A stretch of DNA of 61,333 bases, from assembly GCA_022340465.1 (NCBI GenBank), contig JAJDNW010000011.1:1-61333 (forward strand), read 5' to 3'. The notes under the pieces were generated by a model. It made no database searches. It saw only the letters and a program-made list of their open reading frames with translations, and had not been told where the DNA came from. Both the position numbers and the translations under genes were made by a program. Origin of the DNA: Deltaproteobacteria bacterium. Lineage in GTDB: Bacteria; Desulfobacterota; Desulfobacteria; Desulfobacterales; B30-G6. Below are positions 54,509-61,333 of this stretch, piece after piece (the first letter of the stretch is position 1; every line of letters starts with the position of its first letter).

Positions 54509-54859
54509 TGTGACACCCTCCTTTCAAAAAAATTCTCATGGTTCTACTTCGGGTTGTCAACACGACAAATGGATCTCCCCGCTAGTAATGAACCGGCCCG
54601 CCGAATAGAACGCGCCTTTATTGATTGGCGCTATTATAAACACATTCTTTATAAAAATCAAGCTTATTTTCAGCATATTATTGTAAAAAACGAAAAAAAA
54701 AGGCTTACTGAGCGTTAATTAAAATCGTTTTGAAACTCCCTGCCCCTGATCCCGAACCGCAATCTCACGCCGCCGATAAGCGACACGGAGCGTTCTGCTT
54801 TTTGCAGCACTGCGCCACACGGCACCTCATTTTTACTTTTTTCCGCAAGATGCGGCCTT
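54509..54859. promoter_or_regulatory. Long leader/promoter region of csp; otherwise empty
   Basis: This AT-rich stretch upstream of the cold-shock gene contains no protein-like frame. Cold-shock genes often have long leaders, but no conserved structure was recognised. Two small frames read here have no family resemblance. Confidence 0.3.
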
Positions 54860-55000
54860 TCAGTTTGTTTCACATGCGTGGTGCAGATAAAGGCAAATCA
54901 TGTCTACGCAGGCTTCGATACTCATTAAACCCGTGTTCAGCACCATATGGTAATGCACCGGATTGCGAATGTCCTTATTGTTTTCCTTTGCCGCCGTTGG
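54860..55000 (-). pseudogene. C-terminal fragment of a cytidylate-kinase-like protein
   Basis: The last ~43 codons of a minus-strand frame read DIRNPVHYHMVLNTGLMSIE followed by ACVDMI. This resembles the C-terminal end of cytidylate-kinase-like proteins (DPxxYHLVxNTGxLSxEEA). The nucleotide-binding N-terminal domain is missing, so it is a gene remnant. Confidence 0.5.
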
Positions 55001-55148
55001 AGTGACGCAGTGCGCCCTGTATTGGGGTGGTATGCAACCCTCTGCAGCCCTTGCTTGTAGAAGATGCATAAGCTACGGCATCTGCCTTGTAAAGCACAAT
55101 TTGTTTTAAGTTAGGCTTGCTTTCCCTCCTTAAACATAGTACGCAAAC

Positions 55149-55177
55149 AAAGCTATATTAAAGCTACTATAAAGCTA
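55149..55177 (+). repeat. Three phased direct repeats (AAAGCTA) upstream of the Mo-hydroxylase operon
   Basis: AAAGCTA starts at 55149, 55160 and 55171, an exact 11-bp period. The array lies 26 bp before the ATG of the small subunit. Repeats on one helical face suggest a binding site for a regulator of the molybdenum hydroxylase. Confidence 0.6.
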
Positions 55178-55202
55178 TGTTTTCCACAAGGAGCCGGCAG
55201 AG

Positions 55203-55700
55203 ATGAAACATGACATCAAACTCACGGTCAACGGCGACACCTACTCACTGGCCGTCGACCCTTGGCGTACCCTCAACCAGGTCCTGCGCGAAGACCTAAA
55301 CCTGACAGGAACCAAGCTTGGCTGCGGCTCAGGCGACTGCGGCGCATGTACGGTTATCCTGGAAGGAAGATCGGTAAGCTCTTGCTTGACGCTGGCGGTC
55401 GAAGCGGACGGGAAAAAAATCATGACGGTGGAGGGCCTGGCCCCTTCGGGGGAAGAACTCCATCCCATTCAGGAAGCCTTCATCGAAAAGGGTGCCATCC
55501 AGTGCGGATTCTGCACGCCGGGTATGGAATTGTCCGCCTATCACCTTCTCAGTAAGAATCCCCGCCCCACCGACGAACAAATTCGGGAAGGGCTTTCCGG
55601 GAATCTGTGCCGTTGCACAGGGTATAACAAAATTGTAGAGGCGATCGCCGCTTCTGCAGAAACCATGAACCGAAAATCGAAAAAGAGGAAGAAGCGATGA
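55203..55700 (+). CDS. Molybdenum hydroxylase small (2Fe-2S) subunit
   Basis: This 165-residue protein has two 2Fe-2S clusters and belongs to the xanthine oxidase/CO dehydrogenase small subunit family. The plant-ferredoxin-type cluster is in GCGSGDCGACTVILEG. The second is in IQCGFCTPGMELSAYHLL and NLCRCTGYNKIVEAI. Its stop overlaps the start of the FAD subunit (ATGA). AAGGAG precedes the ATG. Confidence 0.95.
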   Translation: MKHDIKLTVNGDTYSLAVDPWRTLNQVLREDLNLTGTKLGCGSGDCGACTVILEGRSVSSCLTLAVEADGKKIMTVEGLAPSGEELHPIQEAFIEKGAIQCGFCTPGMELSAYHLLSKNPRPTDEQIREGLSGNLCRCTGYNKIVEAIAASAETMNRKSKKRKKR

Positions 55701-56572
55701 CACGCTCGGGGTTTACCTACACCGCTCCGGAAAGCATTGAAGAGGCCGTGGGGCTACTCGCCAGGCTGGGTGAAAACGCCTATGTCATGGCAGGCGGCAC
55801 GGACCTGCTGATAAAACGGAAACACGGCTTGATAAAGCCGGAGGCTGTTGTGGCCCTGAAAAGGATCAAGAACCTCGACCGCATCAGCATCGGTCCGAAA
55901 AAGGGCTTGGTTATCGGAGCGACGGCCCTCATCGCCGATGTGGCCGCACATCCCTCCATCCGGAAAATATACCCGGCCATTGCCGACGCGGCACAGAATA
56001 CCGCCAATGTGCAGATCCGCAACATGGGCACGATTGTCGGCAACATTTGCAATGCGTCGCCCTCCGCCGACAACGCGCCCACCCTGTTGGCCATGGGGGC
56101 GACCCTCTCCATTGCCGGCCCCGACGGTTCGCGTTCGCTCCCGCTGGAGGACTTTTTCAAGGGGCCGGGCATTACGGCGCTGAAACCGGCTGAAATCGTC
56201 ACAGCCGTCACCGTCCCCCCGCCCCCGCCTGCATCCGGTGCCGCCTATGTCCACCTGTCGGCCAGGGGAAAAGTCGACTGCTCCGCCGTATGCGTCGGAA
56301 CCCAGGTAGTCATGCAAGGTCTCAAGGTGAAAGATGCGAGGGTGTTTGTCGGCGCATGCGCCCCCGTTCCCATACGGGCCCCGAAAGCCGAACGTGCCGT
56401 CATCGACACCACCTTCAGTGAGCGCAAGGCTGAAAAGGCCGGGGAGAGCGCCGCCCGGGAAGCCGCCCCCATAACCGATGTCAGGGCCACCAGGGATTAT
56501 CGCAATCAAATGGTGGCGGTATTGACCAAACGGGCGCTGATACAGGCCTGCAAAAGAGCTCGCAGGGCCTGA
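55697..56572 (+). CDS. Molybdenum hydroxylase medium (FAD-binding) subunit
   Basis: This 291-residue FAD protein shows the CoxM-type motifs AYVMAGGTDLLIKRKHG and NMGTIVGNICNASPSADNAP. No extra 4Fe-4S loop of the kind found in 4-hydroxybenzoyl-CoA reductase beta subunits is evident. It transfers electrons from the 2Fe-2S clusters to an acceptor. It is coupled to the small subunit. Confidence 0.94.
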   Translation: MTRSGFTYTAPESIEEAVGLLARLGENAYVMAGGTDLLIKRKHGLIKPEAVVALKRIKNLDRISIGPKKGLVIGATALIADVAAHPSIRKIYPAIADAAQNTANVQIRNMGTIVGNICNASPSADNAPTLLAMGATLSIAGPDGSRSLPLEDFFKGPGITALKPAEIVTAVTVPPPPPASGAAYVHLSARGKVDCSAVCVGTQVVMQGLKVKDARVFVGACAPVPIRAPKAERAVIDTTFSERKAEKAGESAAREAAPITDVRATRDYRNQMVAVLTKRALIQACKRARRA

Positions 56573-56601
56573 AATACGAACACCTAATCTGAGCGATACC
56601 A

Positions 56602-56619
56602 TTGAAACGCTCAACTTAG
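56602..56619 (+). repeat. 18-bp repeat shared with 53300-53317
   Basis: TTGAAACGCTCAACTTAG is identical to the copy upstream of the ferredoxin gene. Here it forms the right arm of an imperfect hairpin with CTAATCTGAGCG (56584-56595), lying between the FAD and molybdenum subunit genes. Confidence 0.7.
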
Positions 56620-56638
56620 CTAACGTCAAGGAATTCAC

Positions 56639-58915
56639 ATGGACGCATATTCTCAAATCGGCAAGGATGTTCCCAGGGTCGACGCCCGCGAAAAAGCCAC
56701 CGGCACCGCCGTCTACACGGACGATATCAAACTGCCGGGCATGCTGCACGGTAAGCTCCTGCGCAGTCCGCTTCCCCATGCACGCATCACCGGGATCGAC
56801 GTCAGCAGGGCCCGTCGACTGCCGGGTGTAAAATGCATCATCACGGGTGAGGACACACCGAAAGTCACATACGGCAACTGGCGTCTGTTTCCCGCCACCC
56901 AGGATGAATATCCCCTCGCCGTGGGAAAGGTTCGTTTTATCGGGGATGAAGTCGCCGCCGTGGCCGCCGTGGATCCCGATACGGCCGCAGAGGCCGTGGC
57001 ACTGATCGATGTCGAGTACGAGGAACTGCCGGCGGTATTCGATGTTAGCGAGTCTGTCGGGAAGAACGCACCGGTCATTCACGCCGCCACCCCCAACAAT
57101 ATAAGCGTGGACAGGAAAATTGCCTACGGCGACATCGAGAAGGGGTTTGCAGAATCCGACTATGTGCGCGAAGACGTCTTCACGGTTCATGCGGTAAGCC
57201 CCGCCTATCTCGAGCCCTGCTCCTCCCTGGCGCAGTGCGACCTCGACGGACGCATCACGTTGTGGACCTCTACGCAGACACCCTACATCGTTCAGTGCCT
57301 GCTGGCATCCACCCTGGGTATGCGTGAAAACGACATCCGGGTAATCAAACCCGCTGTCGGCGGCGGCTTCGGAGGGAAAATGGAGCTGCGCCCATGGGAA
57401 TTCTGTGCCGCCTTTATGGCCAAGCTTACCGGGAGGCCGGTCAAGTTCACCCTCACCCGCGAGGAGGAGTTGACCACCGGGCGCCGGCGTCACCCCATGC
57501 GACTCACAAGCAAGGTCGGCTTTAAAAAAGACGGGACCCTCATGGCCAAGGACCTCCATATTTACCTGGACGGCGGCGCATACAACGCCATGGGCCCCAC
57601 AGCCACCTTCCTGTGCGGCAACTTCGGTGCCATGCTCTACCGCTACCCCAATTATCGTTTTATAGGACAGCACGTGTACACGAACAAGCCGCCGGCAAGC
57701 GCCATGCGAGGATTCGGTGCGCCTCAGTCTCTGTTTGCGGCGGAGTCGCAGATGAACATGGCCGCTGAAGCGTTGGGCATCGACCCCATCGACCTGCGCA
57801 TCAAGAACGCCATGGTCACGGGCGACACCATTCCCGACGTGGCCACCGTTTCCAGCTGCGGCTTCATCGAATCGCTGGAAGCGGTCAGGGAAATGTCCAA
57901 CTGGAAACGCAACCGCAAAAAGAAAAAGAAAGGCTACGGCATCGGCATCGGCTGCTACAGCTTCATATCCGGGGGCGTCTTCAACTGGTTCAACACCCAG
58001 TATCCCTTCTCCGCTGCGGAGGTGAAGGTTTTTTCCGACGGAACGGCCCACCTTCTCACCATGGCCTCCGACATCGGCCAGGGGGCCAACACGGTTCTCA
58101 AACAGATCCTTGCGGAAGAGTTGGGTCTGGCCATGGAGGATATCAGGCTGACCGCGGCCGACACGGCCATAACCCCCCAGGCGGATCTGGGTACCTGGGG
58201 CAGCCGGGTAACGCTCATGGCCGGCAATGCCATCAAGGATGCGTCCCGACAGATCAAGGAAATTCTTTTTGGTGCCATATCCGCCCGCTTCAACCTCAAC
58301 GTGATTTTCGACATGGAGTGCAAGGGCGGCCGCGTACAGGCCAAGGGCAAGCCCGACCGCGGCATGGCTTTCGGTGAAGCCGTGGCCATGGTTCAAAAGG
58401 CCAACAGAGGGGTGCCGATCGTGGCCCGGGGGTATTACACACCCAGAAACAAGGGTCTGGTAACACCCGCCTTCAGCTTTGGCGCTCAGGTGGCGGAGGT
58501 AGACGTGGACGAGCAAACGGGCGTCGTGCAGGTGAAACAAATGTACACCGCCCACGATTGCGGCACGGTAATCAATCCGATGTCGGTGGAGGGGCAGCTG
58601 CAAGGATCCATCCACATGGGGCTCGGATACGCCCTTTCCGAAGAACTGGTGATGGAGAAAGGCCGAACCCTCACCAACACCTTTTTGGACTACAAACTGC
58701 TGACCGCGATGGACATGCCGCCCGGCGAATCCGTCTGCATCGAAACCTACGAGCCGGACGGCCCCTTCGGCGCCAAAGAAGCGGGGGAAGGATTGGCGTC
58801 TCCAACCGCACCGGCCGTTGCCGAAGCGGTCTATAATGCGACCGGCTACCGCTGTAAGGACTTGCCCATTACGCCGGAAAAAATACTAAAAAACCGTAAG
58901 CCCACATCTAGTTGA
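56639..58915 (+). CDS. Molybdenum hydroxylase large (molybdopterin) subunit
   Basis: This 758-residue catalytic subunit of the xanthine oxidase family hydroxylates or dehydroxylates an aldehyde or N-heteroaromatic/aromatic substrate. Molybdopterin contacts are seen in VGGGFGGKMELRPWE, ASAMRGFGAPQSLFA and MASDIGQGANTVLKQILAEE. The catalytic Glu is in KEAGEGLASPTAPAVAEA. The AMRGFGAPQ loop is of the xanthine dehydrogenase/aldehyde oxidoreductase type and lacks the CO dehydrogenase Cys loop (AYRCSFR). The substrate is not known. Confidence 0.95.
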   Translation: MDAYSQIGKDVPRVDAREKATGTAVYTDDIKLPGMLHGKLLRSPLPHARITGIDVSRARRLPGVKCIITGEDTPKVTYGNWRLFPATQDEYPLAVGKVRFIGDEVAAVAAVDPDTAAEAVALIDVEYEELPAVFDVSESVGKNAPVIHAATPNNISVDRKIAYGDIEKGFAESDYVREDVFTVHAVSPAYLEPCSSLAQCDLDGRITLWTSTQTPYIVQCLLASTLGMRENDIRVIKPAVGGGFGGKMELRPWEFCAAFMAKLTGRPVKFTLTREEELTTGRRRHPMRLTSKVGFKKDGTLMAKDLHIYLDGGAYNAMGPTATFLCGNFGAMLYRYPNYRFIGQHVYTNKPPASAMRGFGAPQSLFAAESQMNMAAEALGIDPIDLRIKNAMVTGDTIPDVATVSSCGFIESLEAVREMSNWKRNRKKKKKGYGIGIGCYSFISGGVFNWFNTQYPFSAAEVKVFSDGTAHLLTMASDIGQGANTVLKQILAEELGLAMEDIRLTAADTAITPQADLGTWGSRVTLMAGNAIKDASRQIKEILFGAISARFNLNVIFDMECKGGRVQAKGKPDRGMAFGEAVAMVQKANRGVPIVARGYYTPRNKGLVTPAFSFGAQVAEVDVDEQTGVVQVKQMYTAHDCGTVINPMSVEGQLQGSIHMGLGYALSEELVMEKGRTLTNTFLDYKLLTAMDMPPGESVCIETYEPDGPFGAKEAGEGLASPTAPAVAEAVYNATGYRCKDLPITPEKILKNRKPTSS

Positions 58916-59072
58916 GACAGGCTGCGGGCTGATAGTGACAGGCGGCTTTGCCGCACCATTCCGCCCACATAATCTCCTTCATAAATTGACATTCACAACC
59001 CGTTGTGTAAAAAACCGCAAGTGCTATCGACTTGAACTTTAGGTTGAATTTTACCCCATAAGGAAGGCAATC

Positions 59073-59882
59073 ATGAACAGTGAAAGGGTGATCGATTATA
59101 TCGTTGAATGGTTGGACGACTACTGTGAAAAGTCGGGGTTAAGAGGGTTTGCCGTCGGGGTATCGGGAGGTATCGACTCGGCGGTAACCTCGACACTGTG
59201 TGCGAAAACGGGCCGCAGGGTGCACCCCCTGAACATGCCCATCTACCAGGACAAGACCCAGGAAAGCAGATCCGGCAAGCACATCGCCTGGCTCGAAAAA
59301 AATTTCAGCAACGTTTCCGGAATTCACATCGACCTGACGCCCCCTTTTCAGGCATTTGAAAAAACGCTGCCAAAGGAGATCCAGGACGGACTGACCATGG
59401 CCAACACCCGCTCGCGCCTCCGCATGGTAACCCTGTACGCCTTTGGCACCCACCATAGAATGCTGGTGGCGGGCACCGGCAATAAGGTGGAGGATTTCGG
59501 CGTGGGTTTTTACACCAAATACGGCGACGGCGGCGTGGATATCTCCCCCATCGCCGATCTGATGAAATCGGAAGTGTATGCCCTGGGGAAGTCCCTGGGC
59601 ATTATCGAAGAGATCCTGCAGGCGCCCCCCACGGACGGGCTCTGGGAGGACAACCGCACCGATGAAAGCCAGATAGGTGCCACGTATGCCGAACTGGAAT
59701 GGGCCATGCGCCATGAAAACTCGCTCAAACAGGAAGCACTGACATCCCGCCAGGAGGAGATTCTCGCCATTTTTCGCAGGTTTCACAAGGCTAACCGCCA
59801 TAAAATGGACCCTATTCCGGTGCTGGAAATCCCGGAGAGCGTCAAAAAAAGCGAGTTTAAGAAACCGGTGTGGAAGGCTTAA
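59073..59882 (+). CDS. nadE: NH3-dependent NAD+ synthetase
   Basis: This 269-residue enzyme adenylates and amidates deamido-NAD. It has the PP-loop VGVSGGIDSAVTS, NTRSRLRMVTLYAF, VAGTGNKVEDFGVGFYTKYG and the C-terminal PPTDGLWEDNRTDESQIGAT. No glutaminase domain is present, so it uses free ammonia. AAGGAAG precedes the ATG. Confidence 0.96.
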   Translation: MNSERVIDYIVEWLDDYCEKSGLRGFAVGVSGGIDSAVTSTLCAKTGRRVHPLNMPIYQDKTQESRSGKHIAWLEKNFSNVSGIHIDLTPPFQAFEKTLPKEIQDGLTMANTRSRLRMVTLYAFGTHHRMLVAGTGNKVEDFGVGFYTKYGDGGVDISPIADLMKSEVYALGKSLGIIEEILQAPPTDGLWEDNRTDESQIGATYAELEWAMRHENSLKQEALTSRQEEILAIFRRFHKANRHKMDPIPVLEIPESVKKSEFKKPVWKA

Positions 59883-60076
59883 TTAAAGGTTTCCCTCCGC
59901 GGCTGGGGATTTCCCCTGCTGGCAGCCATGTTGATCGCGACGGCTCATTCCTGCACCCGCGCTGGAAAAGGTTCTTTGCCGCTCTCCGATAATGTGTTCG
60001 CCTTGCGATGCGACCGACTTGCCGCATCCGGTATGGTAATACTAGAATTTTGCATAAAATTTGACAAGGAGTGTGT

Positions 60077-60742
60077 ATGCAGACAAACGTATGTATTCAA
60101 AGCCGTCGAACCGTCCGAAAATTTCTGCCGACGCCCGTACCCAGGGAAGTGATCGAGGAGCTGATTGCCGATGCCTCGTGGGCCCCGTCCTGGGGAAACA
60201 CCCAGCCATGGGAACTGATCGTCGTCGCAGGGGCGGCCCTGGACAAGTTCAAAGATGAAAACAGACGGGCAATGATGGCCGGCGCGACCTCTACGCCCGA
60301 CATCCCCATGCCCCAAAAATGGCCCGATGCCAACAAGACCAGATATCGGGACGTGGGCAAAAGCGTGTTGAGCTCTCTTTCGATCCCGCGCGAGGACATC
60401 GAGGGAAGAACGAACTACTACGGTGATATGTTTTTTATGTTCGATGCCCCGGCACTGCTGTTGATCCTGCTGGACAAGAACCTTCTCGTGGAATATGCCA
60501 TGCTGGACGTGGGGCTCTTCCTGCAGACATTCATGCTTCTGGCCTGCGACAGGGGACTGGGCACGGCCGCCCTGGCAGCCTCGGTCACCTTTCCGGATGT
60601 GGTGCGCAAACTCCTGCCAATTCCGGAAAACAAACGCCTGGCCATCGGTGCAGCCATCGGCTGGCCCGATGAAAACGCCCCGGTAAACAATTTCCAGCGC
60701 GAACGGGCACCCATGGAAGAGCTGTTCACCTGGATCGAGTAG
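60077..60742 (+). CDS. Nitroreductase family FMN protein
   Basis: This 221-residue FMN-binding protein has the N-terminal SRRTVRKFLPTPVPREVIEE, SWAPSWGNTQPWELIVV and C-terminal IGAAIGWPDENAPVN motifs. It reduces nitro or quinone compounds or related electron acceptors. ATG at 60077 with AAGGAG upstream is preferred over a GTG two codons earlier. Confidence 0.93.
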   Translation: MQTNVCIQSRRTVRKFLPTPVPREVIEELIADASWAPSWGNTQPWELIVVAGAALDKFKDENRRAMMAGATSTPDIPMPQKWPDANKTRYRDVGKSVLSSLSIPREDIEGRTNYYGDMFFMFDAPALLLILLDKNLLVEYAMLDVGLFLQTFMLLACDRGLGTAALAASVTFPDVVRKLLPIPENKRLAIGAAIGWPDENAPVNNFQRERAPMEELFTWIE

Positions 60743-60751
60743 AGGCGGGTA

Positions 60752-60964
60752 ATGAAAATTCGAGACGCCGAAAACAGGAACATCGATCTGTTCGCACAGA
60801 GGATCTGGAGCGCCTACCATGACGTGGCCCTGCGTTTCGGCCTGACCCCGCACAACGCCCATAAGCACCCTTCCAACGGTACCGATACATGGGTGTGGGA
60901 GGCGAAACCAAATCATTCGACCACCTCCCTTTTGAGGTCGCCTTTCTCTCGTGCAGGAGAGTAA
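60752..60964 (+). pseudogene. Short fragment, possibly the N-terminus of a GNAT acetyltransferase
   Basis: The 70-residue frame begins MKIRDAENRNIDLFAQRIWS and contains RFGLTPHNAHKHPSNGT, which resembles the start of certain GNAT proteins (GLTPENxPxHPSNCT). Similarity stops at about residue 48 and the acetyl-CoA-binding core is absent. The remaining 60965-61113 shows no gene. The assignment is from memory of family patterns and is tentative. Confidence 0.35.
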
Positions 60965-61113
60965 AAGGCTAACCCGTGCATTATTTGGCGGCAAGGCCCT
61001 ATTTGCCAAGGCGTTGCAACCACGGGGTTTGCTTTATCACCGACTTGCTGGTAGAGTACCCAACGGTGTTGCAACTGCAAGGAAACGCCAGCGGCAACGA
61101 AAGGAATGAAGCC

Positions 61114-61333
61114 GTGTCTGAAGCGCTGAAGTGGAGAAAAACACATTGTGCCAGGATGGACCATGGCGGATGTGCCCTGATCGTGGGTGTAAAAAACAAC
61201 CGTGTGGTGACGATCAAGGGTGACCCCGAAGGCTACCGCAACCGTGGCTATATCTGCGCCAGGGCCAAGGCCCTGCCCGATCGCCTCAACCACCCCGGCA
61301 GGCTGATTTCCCCGCTGCGAAGAAGCGGCCCCA
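61114..61333 (+). CDS. Mo-bisMGD (DMSO reductase family) oxidoreductase, 5' end
   Basis: From GTG 61114 (AAGGA 8 nt upstream) the frame runs off the right edge. It reads KTHCARMDHGGCALIVGVKN, then GDPEGYRNRGYICARAKALP. This is the N-terminal 4Fe-4S segment of molybdopterin oxidoreductases, with CxxxxxxxC ... GDPxxxxxxGxxCxxA spacing and an Asp/His in place of the second Cys. The substrate cannot be told from 73 residues. Confidence 0.85.
   Translation, partial: MSEALKWRKTHCARMDHGGCALIVGVKNNRVVTIKGDPEGYRNRGYICARAKALPDRLNHPGRLISPLRRSGP

Noticed and set aside
54730-55005. A 91-codon plus-strand frame in the csp/Mo-hydroxylase spacer
   Set aside because: It has no family resemblance and overlaps the better-supported kinase-like remnant on the other strand.
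55754-58615. A 953-codon open frame antisense to the molybdenum hydroxylase FAD and large subunit genes
   Set aside because: It is a mirror frame of high-GC coding sequence; the plus-strand proteins carry all family motifs and the antisense product has none.

Overview
The window looks like a chromosomal stretch of a strictly anaerobic, moderately GC-rich member of the Desulfobacterota (sulfate-reducer or syntroph-like). The reasons are: an HdrA-type flavoprotein with an in-frame selenocysteine UGA and a SECIS-like hairpin, indolepyruvate:ferredoxin oxidoreductase, a 2-hydroxyacyl-CoA dehydratase/benzoyl-CoA reductase type protein with its ATP-dependent activator, rubrerythrin and ferredoxin, molybdenum hydroxylases, TRAP and Liv-type transporters, several CoA ligases, and sigma-54 regulation. 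This assignment is an inference from gene content. No rRNA, tRNA, CRISPR array, complete insertion sequence or prophage was seen.

Region 1 (1-13966, all minus strand). Reading 5' to 3', it starts with a stress-kinase-like module: a PrkA/YeaG AAA+ kinase, a DUF444/YeaH von Willebrand protein, a SpoVR/YcgB protein and a second, longer PrkA-like ATPase. A GAF-containing histidine kinase and an NtrC-type sigma-54 activator follow. Next comes a consensus -24/-12 promoter driving two receiver-domain proteins and an HdrA selenoprotein cut by the left edge. Signalling, a PrkA-YeaH-SpoVR module and an electron-transfer flavoprotein appear to be wired together. This is the most novel-looking locus in the window.

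Region 2 (14418-25221, plus strand). After a small Cys-rich protein come iorAB, a phenylacetate-CoA ligase, a ketopantoate-reductase-family 2-oxoacid reductase, a dehydratase activator, one HgdB/BcrC-type subunit, an acyl-CoA synthetase and a thiolase. Together they could form oxidative and reductive branches of aryl-2-oxoacid metabolism. A bidirectional terminator ends the region.

Region 3 (25311-46646). Two branched-chain-amino-acid-type ABC operons (livGFHMK on minus; livKHM-CoA ligase-livGF on plus) flank beta-oxidation-type genes (MaoC hydratase, acyl-CoA dehydrogenase, 3-hydroxyacyl-CoA dehydrogenase), two TetR regulators and a TRAP transporter (dctP, dctQ, dctM). Gene decay is visible here: an SDR remnant is joined in frame to the acyl-CoA dehydrogenase gene, and one AMP-forming ligase has lost its P-loop half.

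Region 4 (46657-54508). This is a mixed housekeeping and accessory stretch: a methyltransferase and a MarR regulator sharing near-identical operators, an MFS pseudogene broken by a 16-bp tandem duplication, a TPR protein, a DUF1638 protein, a DEAD-box helicase, MutY, ferredoxin, rubrerythrin and a cold-shock protein.

Region 5 (54509-61333, mainly plus). A three-subunit xanthine-oxidase-family molybdenum hydroxylase is preceded by three phased direct repeats. It is followed by NAD synthetase, a nitroreductase, a gene fragment and the start of a Mo-bisMGD oxidoreductase that runs off the right edge.
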